Of a DNA stretch of 64,000 nt, positions 1-8,418 are shown piece after piece (the first letter of the stretch is position 1; the number at the start of each line of letters is the position of its first letter). Source of the stretch: Paenibacillus sp. FSL H3-0469 (GTDB lineage Bacteria; Bacillota; Bacilli; Paenibacillales; Paenibacillaceae); NCBI RefSeq assembly GCF_038051945.1, contig NZ_CP150302.1, positions 2,976,001 to 3,040,000 on the forward strand, in the 5' to 3' direction. Made by a program: the position numbers and the translations under genes. The notes beneath the pieces are model-generated. The model saw nothing but the letters and a program-made list of their open reading frames with translations. It searched no databases and was not told the DNA's origin.

Positions 1-149
1 CACGCCGGTTTCTCCGGTAGAGCTGTTGTTGCACCCCCAGTGTAATGTATGAAATGGATTCCATAGCAAGCTTTTTATCGGCCGAAAAGCGGTTCATTTC
101 TATGTTAGAATAAGGTCATACCAGTCTCACACAGGAGGCGCAGACGAGC

Positions 150-1127
150 GTGGCTAATATTAAAGAAATTGCCCGGATGGCCGGAGTATCTGTAACGACC
201 GTCTCACGGGTGCTGAATAATCATCCGTATGTCAGCAAGGACAAAAGAGCCGCTGTACTGCAAACGATTGAGCAGCTCGACTATACCCGCAATATGAACG
301 CCGTTCATCTGATTACCGGACGTACCGGTGCGGTGGCGGTGATACTGCCGTATATTCATGCTTTTTATTTCTCGATTATTATGAATGGCATTGCCCGCGA
401 GGCGCTGCTCTCGCAATACCGGCTGATTCTGTGCCAGAGCAATTATCTGGAGGAAGAAGAAATCAAAGTGCTAGAGATGCTGCGCCATAAAGAAATTGAC
501 GGTGTCGTGATTGTCTCTACTGCGCTGAAGCCGGACATTATCGAGGAGTATACGGCCTACGGTCCGGTTGTCACTTGCCAGGACAACGGAGCGCGGCGCT
601 ACTCTTCTGTCTATATTGAGCATTATGCAGCTTTCAAGGAAGGTCTGGCGTACTTGACCGGCAAAGGTTACCGCTCCATCGGATATTGCGAAGGACGCAG
701 TAATGGCAGCAGCGCCGTGATCCGTCAGGCTGCTTACCGCGAATTCATTGCTGAGCATAAGCTGGCTTTTGAAGAGGAATGGATGATCTATGACTGTACA
801 ACGGAGGAAGACGGCGCTGCCGTTGCACAGTCCCTGCTGAAGATGCCACAGCGGCCGGAAGCCATGATTATTACGGGAGACCATGTAGCGGCCGGGCTGA
901 TTATTGAAGCGCGCAGAGCCGGCCTTAGCATCCCTCATGACCTCGCAGTTATGGGCTTCGACAACCAGCCGATCGGACGGCTGCTTCAGATCACCACCAT
1001 GGACAACCACCTGTATGAGATGGGGGCCGCCGCCTTCCGCATTATCCATGAACAGATTCACTCGAAGCACCTGGGGCCTGTCTACCGCAAGCTGGACTAC
1101 CGGATTATTGAACGGTCCACGGTGTAG
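150..1127 (+). CDS. LacI-family transcriptional regulator
   Basis: A 325-residue protein of typical LacI length. The N-terminal helix-turn-helix is clear at residues 2-28 (IKEIARMAGVSVTTVSRVLN), followed by a periplasmic-binding-protein-like sensor domain to the C-terminus, with the late MGFDNQPIG stretch usual in this family. It should bind an operator as a dimer and respond to a sugar or sugar phosphate. The start is GTG at 150, preceded by AGGAGG at 133-138. It stands alone: the next gene downstream is the iron operon with its own promoter, and what lies upstream is outside the window. The target operon and ligand cannot be told from the sequence. Confidence 0.93.
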   Translation: MANIKEIARMAGVSVTTVSRVLNNHPYVSKDKRAAVLQTIEQLDYTRNMNAVHLITGRTGAVAVILPYIHAFYFSIIMNGIAREALLSQYRLILCQSNYLEEEEIKVLEMLRHKEIDGVVIVSTALKPDIIEEYTAYGPVVTCQDNGARRYSSVYIEHYAAFKEGLAYLTGKGYRSIGYCEGRSNGSSAVIRQAAYREFIAEHKLAFEEEWMIYDCTTEEDGAAVAQSLLKMPQRPEAMIITGDHVAAGLIIEARRAGLSIPHDLAVMGFDNQPIGRLLQITTMDNHLYEMGAAAFRIIHEQIHSKHLGPVYRKLDYRIIERSTV

Positions 1128-1185
1128 TTACAGATCGGGCGGTTGAGCTATGATAGGATTTCAGGAGTTTCCGGGATTACACATT

Positions 1186-1361
1186 GTTGTAGGTATTACA
1201 ACTTTGATTCAATAATAGCCGGATGTCCGAGAGGAATGTTGTATAAAAAACAGGAATTTACAAGACTCTCTCCTAAAAACAGAGAAATTGCTGTCTTTTC
1301 TACAACAAAACTTGATTTGGACCATGGTTATGAGTAGAGTGTTGCATTTTGTACAGGAATT
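1186..1361. repeat. four degenerate TGTAT/TACAA-type repeats about 50 bp apart
   Basis: In the 407-base gap between the LacI gene and efeO, four related motifs start near 1186, 1238, 1287 and 1341. The first is an interrupted palindrome (GTTGTA, 5 nt, TACAAC). The last contains TGCATTTTGTACA, which recurs exactly at 37229-37241. The unit is short and poorly conserved, so it is easily missed. A 64-codon open frame covers much of this stretch (1143-1337), but it has no ribosome binding site and resembles nothing I recognise, so I do not call it a gene. Confidence 0.45.
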
Positions 1362-1374
1362 CAGATAATATCTG

Positions 1375-1403
1375 CGTCTTCTGGTTAGCCGGAGGCGTTT
1401 TTT
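1375..1403 (+). terminator. weak rho-independent terminator upstream of the efe promoter
   Basis: A stem of about 7 bp including two G-U pairs (CGTCTTC with GGAGGCG) is followed by a run of six T at 1398-1403. It could end leftover transcription from the LacI gene before the efe promoter. Confidence 0.45.
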
Positions 1404-1454
1404 GTTATTTCATTTGTGCGAATCGGCATGAATATGATAATTATCACATTTTCA

Positions 1455-1483
1455 TTGACAGGTAAAGGTTCGAGAATTATGAT
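1455..1483 (+). promoter_or_regulatory. sigma-A promoter of the efe operon
   Basis: The -35 box TTGACA (1455-1460) and the -10 box TATGAT (1478-1483) are separated by 17 bp. This is a near-consensus vegetative promoter 52 bp upstream of the efeO start. Just upstream lies the perfect palindrome TGATAATTATCA (1435-1446), a possible second Fur half-site array. Confidence 0.85.
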
Positions 1484-1495
1484 AAGTCCATTATT

Positions 1496-1514
1496 GATAA
1501 TGATTATCATTAAC
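1496..1514 (+). promoter_or_regulatory. Fur box
   Basis: GATAATGATTATCATTAAC matches the classical 19-bp Fur consensus at 18 of 19 positions. It begins 12 bp after the -10 box, so bound Fur-Fe2+ would cover the transcription start and early transcribed region. Iron repression of efeOBU is therefore expected. It ends just before the efeO ribosome binding site (AGAAGGAG). Confidence 0.93.
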
Positions 1515-1534
1515 AGAAGGAGTGTCCATAATCC

Positions 1535-2449
1535 ATGAAGATTAGTCATGCCGTACCTGCGGGTCTGCTTGCAGCGTCCCTCCTGTTCGCCGGATGTGCG
1601 GGCAAGGACAACAGTAATAACAATGGCAACGGCGGGAATAACTCCGGAAATAATGCCGCAGCTGGGACCGGGGGCGGGGCCGCCGGCACACCTTCAGCCA
1701 CCACAGCCCCGGACGGAACAGCGGCCGACTTCACCACTGCCATCGACGAATACCGCAAATACGTCATTGAACAATGCGATGCGTTCGTCAAGCAGACCGA
1801 AGGCTTCACGGATGCCGTCAAGGCGGGCAAGCTGGAAGAAGCCAAGGCGCTGTATGCTCCGGCACGTATGCATTATGAGCGGATCGAGCCGATCGCCGAA
1901 GCGCTCGGAGATCTGGACCCGAACATTGATGCCCGTGAGAATGATGTAGATGCCGCGCAGTGGCGCGGTTTTCATAAGATTGAACAGGCACTCTGGCAGA
2001 ATCATACAACGGAGGGCATGATGGATGTCGCGGACCGCCTGCTGAAGGATGCACAGCTGCTGCGTGCCAAGGTGGAAACGGCCGGAATCGATGCCAATCT
2101 GCTCGTTACCGGGGCGGTTGAGCTGCTGAATGAGGTCTCCTCCTCCAAAGTAACGGGGGAAGAGGAGCGTTATTCCCATACGGATTTGTATGATTTTGTG
2201 GCGAATGTGGAGGGGGCCCAGAAGATCTATGAGCTGCTGAAGCCGGAGCTGGCCAAAAAAGACCCTGCCCTTGAGCAAACCATCGGCGAGCGGTTCACCG
2301 CCTTAATGAATGAGCTGGCGCCGTTCAAATCAGGAGAAGGTTACGTCTCTTACGAAACGCTCAAACCGGAGGAGGTCCGCAGGTTAAGCCAGAACCTCGA
2401 CGCCTTGGCTGAGCCGCTATCCAACATGGGAACGATTCTGGGAGTGTGA
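1535..2449 (+). CDS. efeO: EfeO-type iron-uptake lipoprotein (M75/imelysin family)
   Basis: A 304-residue lipoprotein. The signal peptide ends in the lipobox LFAGC with the acylated cysteine at residue 21. A low-complexity Asn/Gly/Ala/Thr linker runs to about residue 65, and then comes the M75 domain of EfeO/EfeM proteins. HYERIEP and GFHKIEQALW carry the His and Glu residues typical of this fold's metal site. In EfeUOB systems this protein collects extracellular iron and hands it to the permease. The start follows AGAAGGAGTG at a normal distance. It is first in the operon under the Fur box, 4 nt before efeB. There is no cupredoxin domain, so it is the short form. Confidence 0.93.
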   Translation: MKISHAVPAGLLAASLLFAGCAGKDNSNNNGNGGNNSGNNAAAGTGGGAAGTPSATTAPDGTAADFTTAIDEYRKYVIEQCDAFVKQTEGFTDAVKAGKLEEAKALYAPARMHYERIEPIAEALGDLDPNIDARENDVDAAQWRGFHKIEQALWQNHTTEGMMDVADRLLKDAQLLRAKVETAGIDANLLVTGAVELLNEVSSSKVTGEEERYSHTDLYDFVANVEGAQKIYELLKPELAKKDPALEQTIGERFTALMNELAPFKSGEGYVSYETLKPEEVRRLSQNLDALAEPLSNMGTILGV

Positions 2450-2453
2450 CGAT

Positions 2454-3803
2454 ATGAACAAGAAAGATAAGAATTCCCGGAATCAGGCTGACGCGGAACA
2501 CGGGATTCCTGCACCGGAGACTAAGCTGTTCAACACCAAATTCAGCCGCCGCGATATGCTGCGGCTGACCGGTGCCTCGGGTCTCGGGCTGCTGCTGGGC
2601 GGAGGCGGTGTAGGCGGCATTATGGCGGCACGCCAGGCAGCAGGGCGGGCGGTCCCTGCCGCCGCAGCCTTTGGGCAGAATGAAGAACAAGCGGATACGA
2701 TCCCTTTCTACGGCAAGCACCAGGCGGGGATTCTTACGCCTGCACAGAATTTTCTGTGCTTCGCTTCATTTGATGTGACGACGACCAGCTTCGGTGATGT
2801 ACAGAAGCTTATGCAGGCCTGGACTACAGCTGCTGCCGCGCTTACTTCCGGTACGATGATCGGCTCAACGAACGACAAGCCCAATCTCCCGCCTACCGAT
2901 ACCGGCGAGGCGGATGGCCTCACCCCCTCTAAGTGTACCCTTACCTTCGGGGCTGGTCCGGCCCTGTTCGACAGCCGGTTCGGGCTGGCCGGGAAGCGGC
3001 CCGCTTCCTTCACTGAGCTTCCGTCCTTCCCAGGAGACAGCCTGGAGCCGCAGTGGTGCGGCGGTGATCTCTGTGTTCAGGCCTGTGCGGACGATATGCA
3101 GGTGGCGTTCCATGCCATCCGCAATCTGGCCCGCATCGCCCGGGGTACGGCGGTGCTGCGCTGGACCCAGGAAGGCTTCCAGCGCAGCGGCAGCGCCGAT
3201 CCGTCAGGCGGCACCCCGCGTAATCTGCTTGGCTTCAAGGATGGAACGGGGAATCCGGACGTCACCGATGGCGCGCAGATGCGGAATATTGTCTGGAGCG
3301 GCAGCGCCGATGGCCCGGCCTGGATGAACGGGGGCACGTATCTTGCGGTGCGGCGCGTACGGTTCCGTATTGAGGTCTGGGACCGCTCCTCGCTGAGCGA
3401 TCAGGAAGCCACCTTCGGGCGGCACCGGCAGAGCGGCGCACCGATCGGAGCGCGGGATGAATTCGCCGAGCTGAATCTGGAGGCAGCCGATGCCGCCGGC
3501 AAGCCGCTTATTCCGCCGGATTCCCATTCCGCTCTCGCCCACGGGGACGGCTCGGTCAAAATGCTGCGCCGCTCCTACTCCTATTCCAGCGGTATGGATC
3601 TCAAGACCGGACAGCTGGATGCCGGACTGGTATTCATCAGCTTCCAGAAGGACCTGATGAAGCAGTTCGTCAGCATCCAGCAGCGCCTCTCCAAAAATGA
3701 CCGGCTGAATGAATATATGGTTCACACCGGCAGCGCTGTGTTCGCCTGCTTCCCGGGTGTACGCGAAGGCGGCTATATCGGGGAGCTGCTGCTCGAGGGA
3801 TGA
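2454..3803 (+). CDS. efeB: EfeB-type Dyp peroxidase, Tat-exported
   Basis: A 449-residue deferrochelatase/peroxidase. A twin-arginine signal (FSRRDMLRLTG at about residue 33) is followed by a Gly/Leu-rich hydrophobic stretch. The Dyp signature GFKDGTGNP lies near residue 260, with the conserved aspartate that serves peroxide cleavage, and an HTGSAVFACFPG stretch lies near the C-terminus. The enzyme binds heme and is thought to oxidise ferrous iron, or to release iron from heme, at the outer membrane face. It lies 4 nt after efeO. The gene order O-B-U differs from B. subtilis ywbLMN, where the permease comes first. Confidence 0.94.
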   Translation: MNKKDKNSRNQADAEHGIPAPETKLFNTKFSRRDMLRLTGASGLGLLLGGGGVGGIMAARQAAGRAVPAAAAFGQNEEQADTIPFYGKHQAGILTPAQNFLCFASFDVTTTSFGDVQKLMQAWTTAAAALTSGTMIGSTNDKPNLPPTDTGEADGLTPSKCTLTFGAGPALFDSRFGLAGKRPASFTELPSFPGDSLEPQWCGGDLCVQACADDMQVAFHAIRNLARIARGTAVLRWTQEGFQRSGSADPSGGTPRNLLGFKDGTGNPDVTDGAQMRNIVWSGSADGPAWMNGGTYLAVRRVRFRIEVWDRSSLSDQEATFGRHRQSGAPIGARDEFAELNLEAADAAGKPLIPPDSHSALAHGDGSVKMLRRSYSYSSGMDLKTGQLDAGLVFISFQKDLMKQFVSIQQRLSKNDRLNEYMVHTGSAVFACFPGVREGGYIGELLLEG

Positions 3804-3851
3804 AATGCCTAGGCTGTGGCAGATAACGCTGAGGTAGCAGGAGTTCTGAGG

Positions 3852-4115
3852 CCGGAAGCGCAGCGGCGTTTCGGGCACCGGTGCTGCGGCGTTTCGGTGG
3901 ACCGGAGCTGCGGCGTTTCGGGCACCGGTGCTGCGGCGTTTCGGGCACCGGAGCTGCGGCGTTTCGGGCACCGGAGCTGCGGCGTTTCGGGCACCGGAGC
4001 TGCGGCGTTTCGGGCACCGGAGCTGCGGCGTTTCGGAGACCGGAGCTGCGGCGATTCGGGGACCGGAGCTGCGGCGATTCGGGGACCGGAGCTGCGGCGT
4101 TTCGGTGGACCGGAG
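3852..4115 (+). repeat. 23-bp GC-rich minisatellite between efeB and efeU
   Basis: About eleven head-to-tail units begin with CCGG at 3852, 3878, 3902, 3925, 3948, 3971, 3994, 4017, 4040, 4063 and 4086. Most are exactly 23 bp; a few edge units are 24-26 bp. The core reads CCGGAGCTGCGG followed by CGTTTCGGGCA, with variants TGCTG, GGGGA and GGTGGA. Because 23 is not a multiple of three, all three forward frames stay open and give artefactual Arg/Phe/Gly proteins. The array starts about 50 bp after the efeB stop. Confidence 0.95.
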
Positions 4116-4134
4116 AGGACGACAGGTAGCTGAT

Positions 4135-4318
4135 CGTTGCGGACTGAGAGGCCTTTATTTTCTCTTTTCGAGCATATTCAGCTACACGAGCGGACTGCAC
4201 GGCGCTTATTTCCGCTACGGCGGGCGTTTTCCTCCCAATTATTTGTACATAAGCTCCACTGAGTCCGTTCAACTTGCAGAAACGTTAATATGGCTAAAAT
4301 AAGCGCAGCTGAGTCCGT
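4135..4318. repeat. copies of a short GCGGACT...TTATTT motif upstream of efeU
   Basis: Forward copies (GCGGACTGAGAGGCCTTTAT near 4138, GCGGACTGCACGGCGCTTAT near 4191) and inverted copies (ATAAGCTCCACTGAGTCCG near 4250, ATAAGCGCAGCTGAGTCCG near 4299) fill the remaining gap before efeU. Similar GCGGACT motifs occur at 48230-48440. No function is evident. The inverted pairs could form structure in the operon mRNA. Confidence 0.5.
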
Positions 4319-4361
4319 TGCAAGTGACCCCTCCTCGCTAAACTTGAAGGGAATGATCCCG

Positions 4362-6179
4362 ATGATGATCACGGTTACACAGAGTCTATGGCAGCAGATC
4401 AGGTCAGCGCTGCTGTTCCTCTGCCTGCTTGTGCTGCTGCCCGGCGCGCCGGCTTCTGCGTCAGGCGCGCCGCTGGATGAGCTGCTGCCGCCTGTAGGCA
4501 GCGCGCTTGTCGAGGCCGGCCAGAGCCGCTGGGAGGCGGCGGCGGCCGATGTTGAAGCGTTCGCGGCGCTGTGGCGCAGCGCGAACGAGAGCAAGCCGGA
4601 CCCGGCACTCGCCGGTCCGGCTGCCGAGGTGGACGCCGCGCTGGCCGCTGCGGCGGAAGCCCTGGCGGGCGGCGGCGGAGCGCCCGCCAAGGCGGCCCTG
4701 TCCACGCTCGCCCGCAGCGTGGACGCTTATGTTACCGCCGCCGCAGGCGAAGGCGGCGGTGAGACGGGCGCCGCCGGACGCGCAGCGGCGGCGAAGCTGC
4801 TGCCCGCGGCGGAGCGCACGCGGGATGCGGCGCGCAGCGCCGACTGGGCCGCGGCGGCGGAAGCCTACCGCGCCGTGGTCAACGGCTGGACGCCGGCGGA
4901 ACGCAGCATCCGGGCGGACAATCCCGCCGTCTACGGCTTGCTGGAGACGAAGATGAGCCTGCTGCGCATTGCGCTGCAGGCAGAGCCGGTCCGCGGAGAG
5001 GCCGCGCAGGCGGAAGCGGAAGCACTGGTGACGCTGCTGTCCGGCTACAGTGAAGGCAAAGCCGTCGATACCGGTGGCGCGCCAGCGGAGCCGGCTTCCA
5101 TTGAAGGGCTGATCCGCTATCTGGAGCAAGCTTCCGCTGCCGGTCAGGCCGGCGACAGCGCAGCAGCCGCTGATATCATGGAGCAGTTCATCACTGCCTG
5201 GCCTTCGGCCGAAGGCCAGGTCCAGTTGGCCTCCCCCAAGGTCTATGCCAGCATCGAGAATGAGAGCACCGCCGTCACCGGTTATCTGCTCTCCAGCCCT
5301 CCGAAGCTGGACCAGGCGCTATCGCTTATGGACATGATGCTCTCTGAGCTGACGCCGCTGTCCGGGGAACGGACATACACCGCGTGGGATGCGGCACTCA
5401 TTCTGCTGCGCGAGGGGCTGGAGGCGATTCTTGTACTCGCCGCCCTGCTTGCCTATCTGCGCCGTGAAGCAGTACCGGCGGCCCGCCGCTGGGTATGGTC
5501 CGGCGCGGCGGCAGGTCTGGCGGCAAGCATCGGCCTCGCCGTATTACTGACCTATTCCCTCTCCCAAGCCGCCTCCGGCGGCGCGCGCGAGCTGATTGAA
5601 GGCATCACCGGCCTCGTCGCCGTGGTGATGATGCTCACCGTCGGCCGCTGGCTGCACGGGAGATCCAGCACGGCAGCCTGGAATAAATATGTGGACACCC
5701 AGATGCAGGGCGCCCTGGCCAAAGGCAATCTGTGGTATCTGTTCTTCATCGCTGCGCTGGCCATTTTGCGCGAAGGGGCCGAGACTACGATTTTCTATGC
5801 AGGGATGGCACCGGCCATTGACACTTCTCAGCTGCTGCTCGGGATTGGCAGTGCCCTGGTGGTTCTGATCATCCTCGGCTATGCCATGATTGTACTGAGT
5901 GCCAAATTGCCGGTTGCCGCCTTCTTCCGCGCTGCTACAGTGCTGATCTACTATCTGGTGTTCCGCTTCCTCGGTGAGAGCCTTCACGCCTTGCAGATCG
6001 CCGGCAAGCTGCCCGCCCATAACGGGCACAGTCTGCCTTCCATCGGCTGGCTTGGCATGTATCCGACCTGGGAGACCACCATCCCGCAGCTGCTGATGCT
6101 CGCCTTCATCCTATGGGAGCTGCTGCGCGGCAGACGTACTGCCAACAGAACGAAGGCCGCAAACGGGATCACTAAGTAA
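4362..6179 (+). CDS. efeU: EfeU-type iron permease (FTR1 family) with large N-terminal extracellular domain
   Basis: The C-terminal 270 residues are a polytopic FTR1 permease. They contain both iron-binding signatures, REGLEAILVLAALLAY and REGAETTIFYAG, and about seven membrane segments. Before them are a signal peptide (LLFLCLLVLLPGAPASA) and about 330 residues of Ala/Glu-rich helical sequence, predicted to lie outside the cell. An in-frame ATG at 4290 would add about 24 residues without a ribosome binding site. I prefer 4362, about 9 nt after GAAGGGA (4346-4352); 4353 and 4365 are alternatives. GC content of the N-terminal half is extreme. It is third in the efe operon, separated from efeB by the repeat array. 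Confidence 0.92.
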   Translation: MMITVTQSLWQQIRSALLFLCLLVLLPGAPASASGAPLDELLPPVGSALVEAGQSRWEAAAADVEAFAALWRSANESKPDPALAGPAAEVDAALAAAAEALAGGGGAPAKAALSTLARSVDAYVTAAAGEGGGETGAAGRAAAAKLLPAAERTRDAARSADWAAAAEAYRAVVNGWTPAERSIRADNPAVYGLLETKMSLLRIALQAEPVRGEAAQAEAEALVTLLSGYSEGKAVDTGGAPAEPASIEGLIRYLEQASAAGQAGDSAAAADIMEQFITAWPSAEGQVQLASPKVYASIENESTAVTGYLLSSPPKLDQALSLMDMMLSELTPLSGERTYTAWDAALILLREGLEAILVLAALLAYLRREAVPAARRWVWSGAAAGLAASIGLAVLLTYSLSQAASGGARELIEGITGLVAVVMMLTVGRWLHGRSSTAAWNKYVDTQMQGALAKGNLWYLFFIAALAILREGAETTIFYAGMAPAIDTSQLLLGIGSALVVLIILGYAMIVLSAKLPVAAFFRAATVLIYYLVFRFLGESLHALQIAGKLPAHNGHSLPSIGWLGMYPTWETTIPQLLMLAFILWELLRGRRTANRTKAANGITK

Positions 6180-6194
6180 ACATATTAATTATGT

Positions 6195-6245
6195 AAAAGC
6201 TGCAATCTGTGCGTGTGCCCTTAAACACGCAGATTGCAGCTTTTT
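6195..6245 (+). terminator. strong terminator of the efe operon
   Basis: A long stem, AAAGCTGCAATCTG pairing with CAGATTGCAGCTTT plus an inner GCGTGT/ACACGC stem, ends in TTTTT at 6241. It has A-tracts on the other strand, so it may act in both directions. Confidence 0.92.
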
Positions 6246-6686
6246 GTATCTCCTGCCACTTGGTTGGCTGTATTCCCTCCGCCAATGCATGAAGCAGAAA
6301 TGAATAGATGGATAAACGTCACTTACTAAAAGAGTAGAATCCTTTTTATGGATGATAGATGGAAAAACAGCATTTATTTTTGCCGCAATCAGCTTAAAAT
6401 GGAATTTGAGCAAAACTAAGCAGCAAAAATCCAATTATTTTTCACAAAAAACTGAATGATGAGTTAACAATTAACAAAAATCCAACTGTTTCCTCTTACA
6501 ATAATCCTTCCTCCATTCCCCCACTCCCCTGCTGCAAATCCGCCACCTCCATCTTCCTTAATTCTGCCCCAGACCAGCCTTAAACCAAACTGCCTATTGC
6601 AACCTTCCGCAATTTGTTTTATCCTAATTATGAAAATAATTTTCTTTATTAACGTAAATATTATGTAAAATAATTTCAAAAGCGGC
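6246..6686. other. AT-rich gene-free stretch
   Basis: This stretch is clearly lower in GC than its surroundings and is packed with A/T runs. Two minus-strand open frames (6189-6434 and 6464-6727) lack a ribosome binding site and recognisable sequence. I see no gene or structured RNA here. Confidence 0.6.
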
Positions 6687-6744
6687 TTAGGCCAAAACTT
6701 AATTAGGCCAAAACTTAACCTGTCCATTTCCGCATGTCCATTTC
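6687..6744 (+). promoter_or_regulatory. two direct-repeat pairs upstream of the nag operon
   Basis: TTAGGCCAAAACTTAA occurs twice back to back (6687-6702 and 6703-6718), followed immediately by two TGTCCATTTC copies (6721-6730 and 6735-6744). They lie about 70-125 bp before the regulator gene. Exact tandem repeats in a regulator's own upstream region are plausible binding sites for the RpiR-type protein. That role is inferred. Confidence 0.5.
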
Positions 6745-6811
6745 TACATTTTCATTCGGGTAAGTAGAGAAAGCTACATGAATCTGAATCTATAGTAAAG
6801 AAGGTGAGCGC

Positions 6812-7690
6812 TTGTCTCCCATTCTGCATGTTCTGGAGCATGACAAGCCCAAGCTGTCGCAAATGGAACGCAAGCTGGCTGAGCGCATTCTGGCCTCGCC
6901 CGGGGAAATTGTCCATATGGGCATCACGGAGCTGGCGGAGGAATGCGGCATCAGCACGGCGACGATTACGCGGTTCTGCAAAGCGCTGCACTTCAAGGGT
7001 TATCCCGATTTCAAGCTCAAGCTGGCAGCTGAGCTGGCGCATAGCGACGGCTCGCCGGAGACCGGCAGCTCCTCTTATCAGGACATCGTGGCCGGCAATC
7101 CGCTGCAATTCATTGTAGAGGCCATGCAGGCCAACCACCTGGCCTCGATCCGGGACACTACCTCGCTGCTGGATCTGGGACGGCTGCAGCAGGTCATTGA
7201 TCTGCTGTGCCGGGCGCGGCGGGTCGATCTGTACGGGATGGCTACGTCGTCCATCGTGGCCCAGGATTTCTATCAGAAGCTGATCCGCATTGGCGTGAAC
7301 TGCACCGCTTTTGCCGATTCCCATATGCAGATCACTTCCGCTTCCTCGCTCTCTTCCGGCGATGTGGCCTTCGCAGTCTCTTATTCGGGGGAGACCCCGG
7401 AGACGGTCGATGCCTTAACCTGTGCAGCCGCAAGCGGCGCAGCTACGGTGTCGTTAACCTCATACGGAAGCAGTACTTTGGCTACACTCGCTGATTTTCC
7501 GCTGTTCTCCTCGTCTCTTGAGCAGGGCATGCGGCGCGGCGATATGGCGTCACGGATCGCACAGCTGCATATTATCGATATTCTGTTCACCGGCATGGTC
7601 AGTACCCGGTTCGGGGATTTCATCCCCAAGCTTGAGCAATCTTATCGGAACGTCCAACATTACCGTCATAAACGGGGAGGTCAAATCTAA
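6812..7690 (+). CDS. RpiR/MurR-family regulator of the nag operon
   Basis: A 292-residue protein with an N-terminal RpiR helix-turn-helix (residues about 15-75; AEECGISTATITRFCKALHF) and a C-terminal SIS sugar-phosphate-binding domain (about 120-255; LYGMATSSIVAQDF, AVSYSGETPE). The start is TTG at 6812 after AAGGTGAG. Its stop overlaps the nagB start by one base, so it is co-transcribed with nagB and nagA and most likely controls them. The ligand is presumably GlcN-6-P or GlcNAc-6-P. In B. subtilis this role is filled by a GntR-type protein, so the pairing with an RpiR protein is a local variation. Confidence 0.92.
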   Translation: MSPILHVLEHDKPKLSQMERKLAERILASPGEIVHMGITELAEECGISTATITRFCKALHFKGYPDFKLKLAAELAHSDGSPETGSSSYQDIVAGNPLQFIVEAMQANHLASIRDTTSLLDLGRLQQVIDLLCRARRVDLYGMATSSIVAQDFYQKLIRIGVNCTAFADSHMQITSASSLSSGDVAFAVSYSGETPETVDALTCAAASGAATVSLTSYGSSTLATLADFPLFSSSLEQGMRRGDMASRIAQLHIIDILFTGMVSTRFGDFIPKLEQSYRNVQHYRHKRGGQI

Positions 7691-8418
7691 TGAATATTTT
7701 GAAATTTCAGCATGAAGAAGATTTCGCAGCCACAGGAGCTAACCTGATCGCCAGTCTGCTGCAGAGTAATCCCAGAGCCGTTCTTGGTCTGGCTACCGGA
7801 AGCTCGCCTGTCGGGGTGTACGAGAAGCTGGTGGAGATGCACCGCAAGGGCAATGTCAGCTTCGCCAAAGCCTCTTCCTTCAACCTGGACGAATATGTCG
7901 GACTGCCGGTGGACCATCCTCAGAGCTACCGGAGCTTCATGAATGAGCATCTGTTCAATCATATCGATATCGACCTGGCCCGCACCCATGTACCTAACGG
8001 AAATGCTCCCGACCTTGCGGCCGAATGCCGTGCGTATGACAAGCTGCTGGAGGATAACGGTCCGGTGGATCTGCAGATCCTCGGCATCGGCAGCAACGGC
8101 CATATCGGCTTCAACGAGCCGGATGCCAGCCTGAGCAGCGGAACCCATGTGGTCGATCTGCTGGAAGAGACCCTGGAAGCCAATGCCCGCTTCTTCGACC
8201 GTGTAGAGGATGTTCCGCGTCAGGCGGTAACGATGGGCATCGGCGGGATTCTCAAAGCGAAGCAGATTGTACTGCTTGTCCGCGGGGAAGAGAAGGCGGA
8301 AGCGGTTAAAAATGCGCTGGAGGGTCCAATCACCACCCAGTGTCCCGCCTCGCTGCTGCAGAGCCATCCGAATGTGGTCGTCCTGCTGGATGAAGGAGCT
8401 GCCAAATGGCTGAAATAA
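7690..8418 (+). CDS. nagB: glucosamine-6-phosphate deaminase
   Basis: A 242-residue NagB of the standard Bacillales length. It converts glucosamine-6-phosphate to fructose-6-phosphate and ammonia in the cytoplasm. The catalytic Asp67 lies in NLDEYVGL, and GIGSNGHIGFNEP (Asn136, His138) forms the other half of the active site. ATG overlaps the TAA of the regulator (TAATG), and the 3' end overlaps nagA by 13 nt, so the three genes are translationally coupled. No allosteric C-terminal extension of the E. coli type is present. Confidence 0.97.
   Translation: MNILKFQHEEDFAATGANLIASLLQSNPRAVLGLATGSSPVGVYEKLVEMHRKGNVSFAKASSFNLDEYVGLPVDHPQSYRSFMNEHLFNHIDIDLARTHVPNGNAPDLAAECRAYDKLLEDNGPVDLQILGIGSNGHIGFNEPDASLSSGTHVVDLLEETLEANARFFDRVEDVPRQAVTMGIGGILKAKQIVLLVRGEEKAEAVKNALEGPITTQCPASLLQSHPNVVVLLDEGAAKWLK

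Noticed and set aside
1143..1337. 64-residue open frame upstream of efeO
   Set aside because: No ribosome binding site, cysteine- and tyrosine-scattered composition, and overlap with degenerate intergenic repeats.
3204..4272. Minus-strand open frames with Pro-Glu-Thr-Pro repeats across the end of efeB
   Set aside because: They are antisense to efeB and the minisatellite; no start signal, and composition simply mirrors the repeats.
3816..4302. Overlapping plus-strand Arg/Phe/Gly-rich open frames between efeB and efeU
   Set aside because: They are generated by the 23-bp repeat in all three frames, have no ribosome binding sites and repeat each other with a 23-residue period.
6189..6727. Two minus-strand open frames in the AT-rich gap after efeU
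   Set aside because: One overlaps the efe terminator, both lack ribosome binding sites and any family resemblance.
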